DNA from: Gammaproteobacteria bacterium UBA3532
GTDB taxonomy: Bacteria; Pseudomonadota; Gammaproteobacteria; Enterobacterales; UBA3532
NCBI GenBank assembly: GCA_002376965.1
Contig: DFOV01000196.1
Coordinates: forward strand, 1 to 5,833
Length of the DNA stretch: 5,833 nt
Direction: 5' to 3'
Below the pieces are notes generated by a model. The model made no database searches, was not told the origin of the DNA, and saw only the letters and a list, made by a program, of their open reading frames with translations. The position numbers were made by a program, and so were the translations under genes. Positions 5,617 through 5,833 of the stretch are shown in pieces. Every line of letters begins with the position of its first letter. Within the stretch, counting starts at the first letter, position 1.

Positions 5617-5833
5617 ATTTGCTGAATTATTTTCGAACATCAAAGAAATCATCAGCAAAGACAGCAAAAGAGCGACTCCAGATTATCGTAGCTCACGAGC
5701 GCGGAGCAAGAAACCAGCCAGATTTCTTACCAGAGATGCAAGAAGAAATTATGGCTGTTATTAGAAAGTACGTCGACATTTCCGATGAAATGGTTAAGGT
5801 GCAACTAGACAACGATAATGATTTGTCTGTACT
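5613..5833 (+). CDS. minE: cell division topological specificity factor MinE, 3' end cut by window
   Basis: 73 complete codons are visible before the window ends; family members have about 85-90, so roughly the last fifteen residues are missing. MinE stimulates the MinD ATPase and displaces MinC, restricting division to midcell. The N-terminal membrane-binding segment MNLLNYF (1-7) is followed by basic residues. The conserved MinD-contact stretch [12 protein letters not shown] (19-30) comes next, then the topological specificity domain with [20 protein letters not shown] (38-57) and MVKVQL (60-65). The ATG shares four bases with the minD stop. A ribosome site is not obvious beyond GGGAG at 5602-5606, inside the end of minD, about six bases upstream. 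Confidence 0.96.
   Translation, partial: MNLLNYFRTSKKSSAKTAKERLQIIVAHERGARNQPDFLPEMQEEIMAVIRKYVDISDEMVKVQLDNDNDLSV

Overview
This window is chromosomal DNA from a gammaproteobacterium. The evidence is a minC-minD-minE operon diverging from ycgL and ycgN, plus a tRNA whose visible 5' end matches gammaproteobacterial tRNA-Asp. Base composition is moderate and slightly AT-rich by eye, with AT-rich spacers. I see no insertion sequence, phage gene or CRISPR array, and I cannot name the genus.

Layout. Bases 1-23 hold the 5' end of a tRNA gene (probably tRNA-Asp) on the minus strand, with a well-formed promoter at 59-87. Bases 159-3977 hold four minus-strand genes. Read in the direction of transcription they are ycgL (3977-3681), ycgN (3688-3248, overlapping ycgL by 8 bases), a membrane-anchored von Willebrand factor A (VWA) protein (3105-1270) and a membrane protein with an extremely aspartate-rich tail (1268-159). 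The last two are separated by one base and look translationally coupled. Bases 3978-4059 are the divergent control region; most of it is a perfect-period array of three 16-bp repeats. Bases 4060-5833 hold minC, minD (TTG start) and the beginning of minE on the plus strand; minE runs off the window.

How the genes work together. MinD is a membrane-associated ATPase that recruits the FtsZ inhibitor MinC, and MinE displaces it, so the three place the division septum at midcell. YcgL and YcgN are conserved proteins of unknown function often found beside min or rnd in this class. The VWA protein is predicted to display a metal-binding VWA domain in the periplasm on a C-terminal anchor. Its coupled partner is predicted to sit in the same membrane with a cytoplasmic acidic tail containing a series of short DD-hydrophobic motifs. 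The pair looks like one two-sided envelope module, but its job is unknown. The points most worth a second look are the 16-bp array at minC, the acidic motif array, and a tRNA promoter/leader that carries the complement of the tRNA's own 5' acceptor strand.
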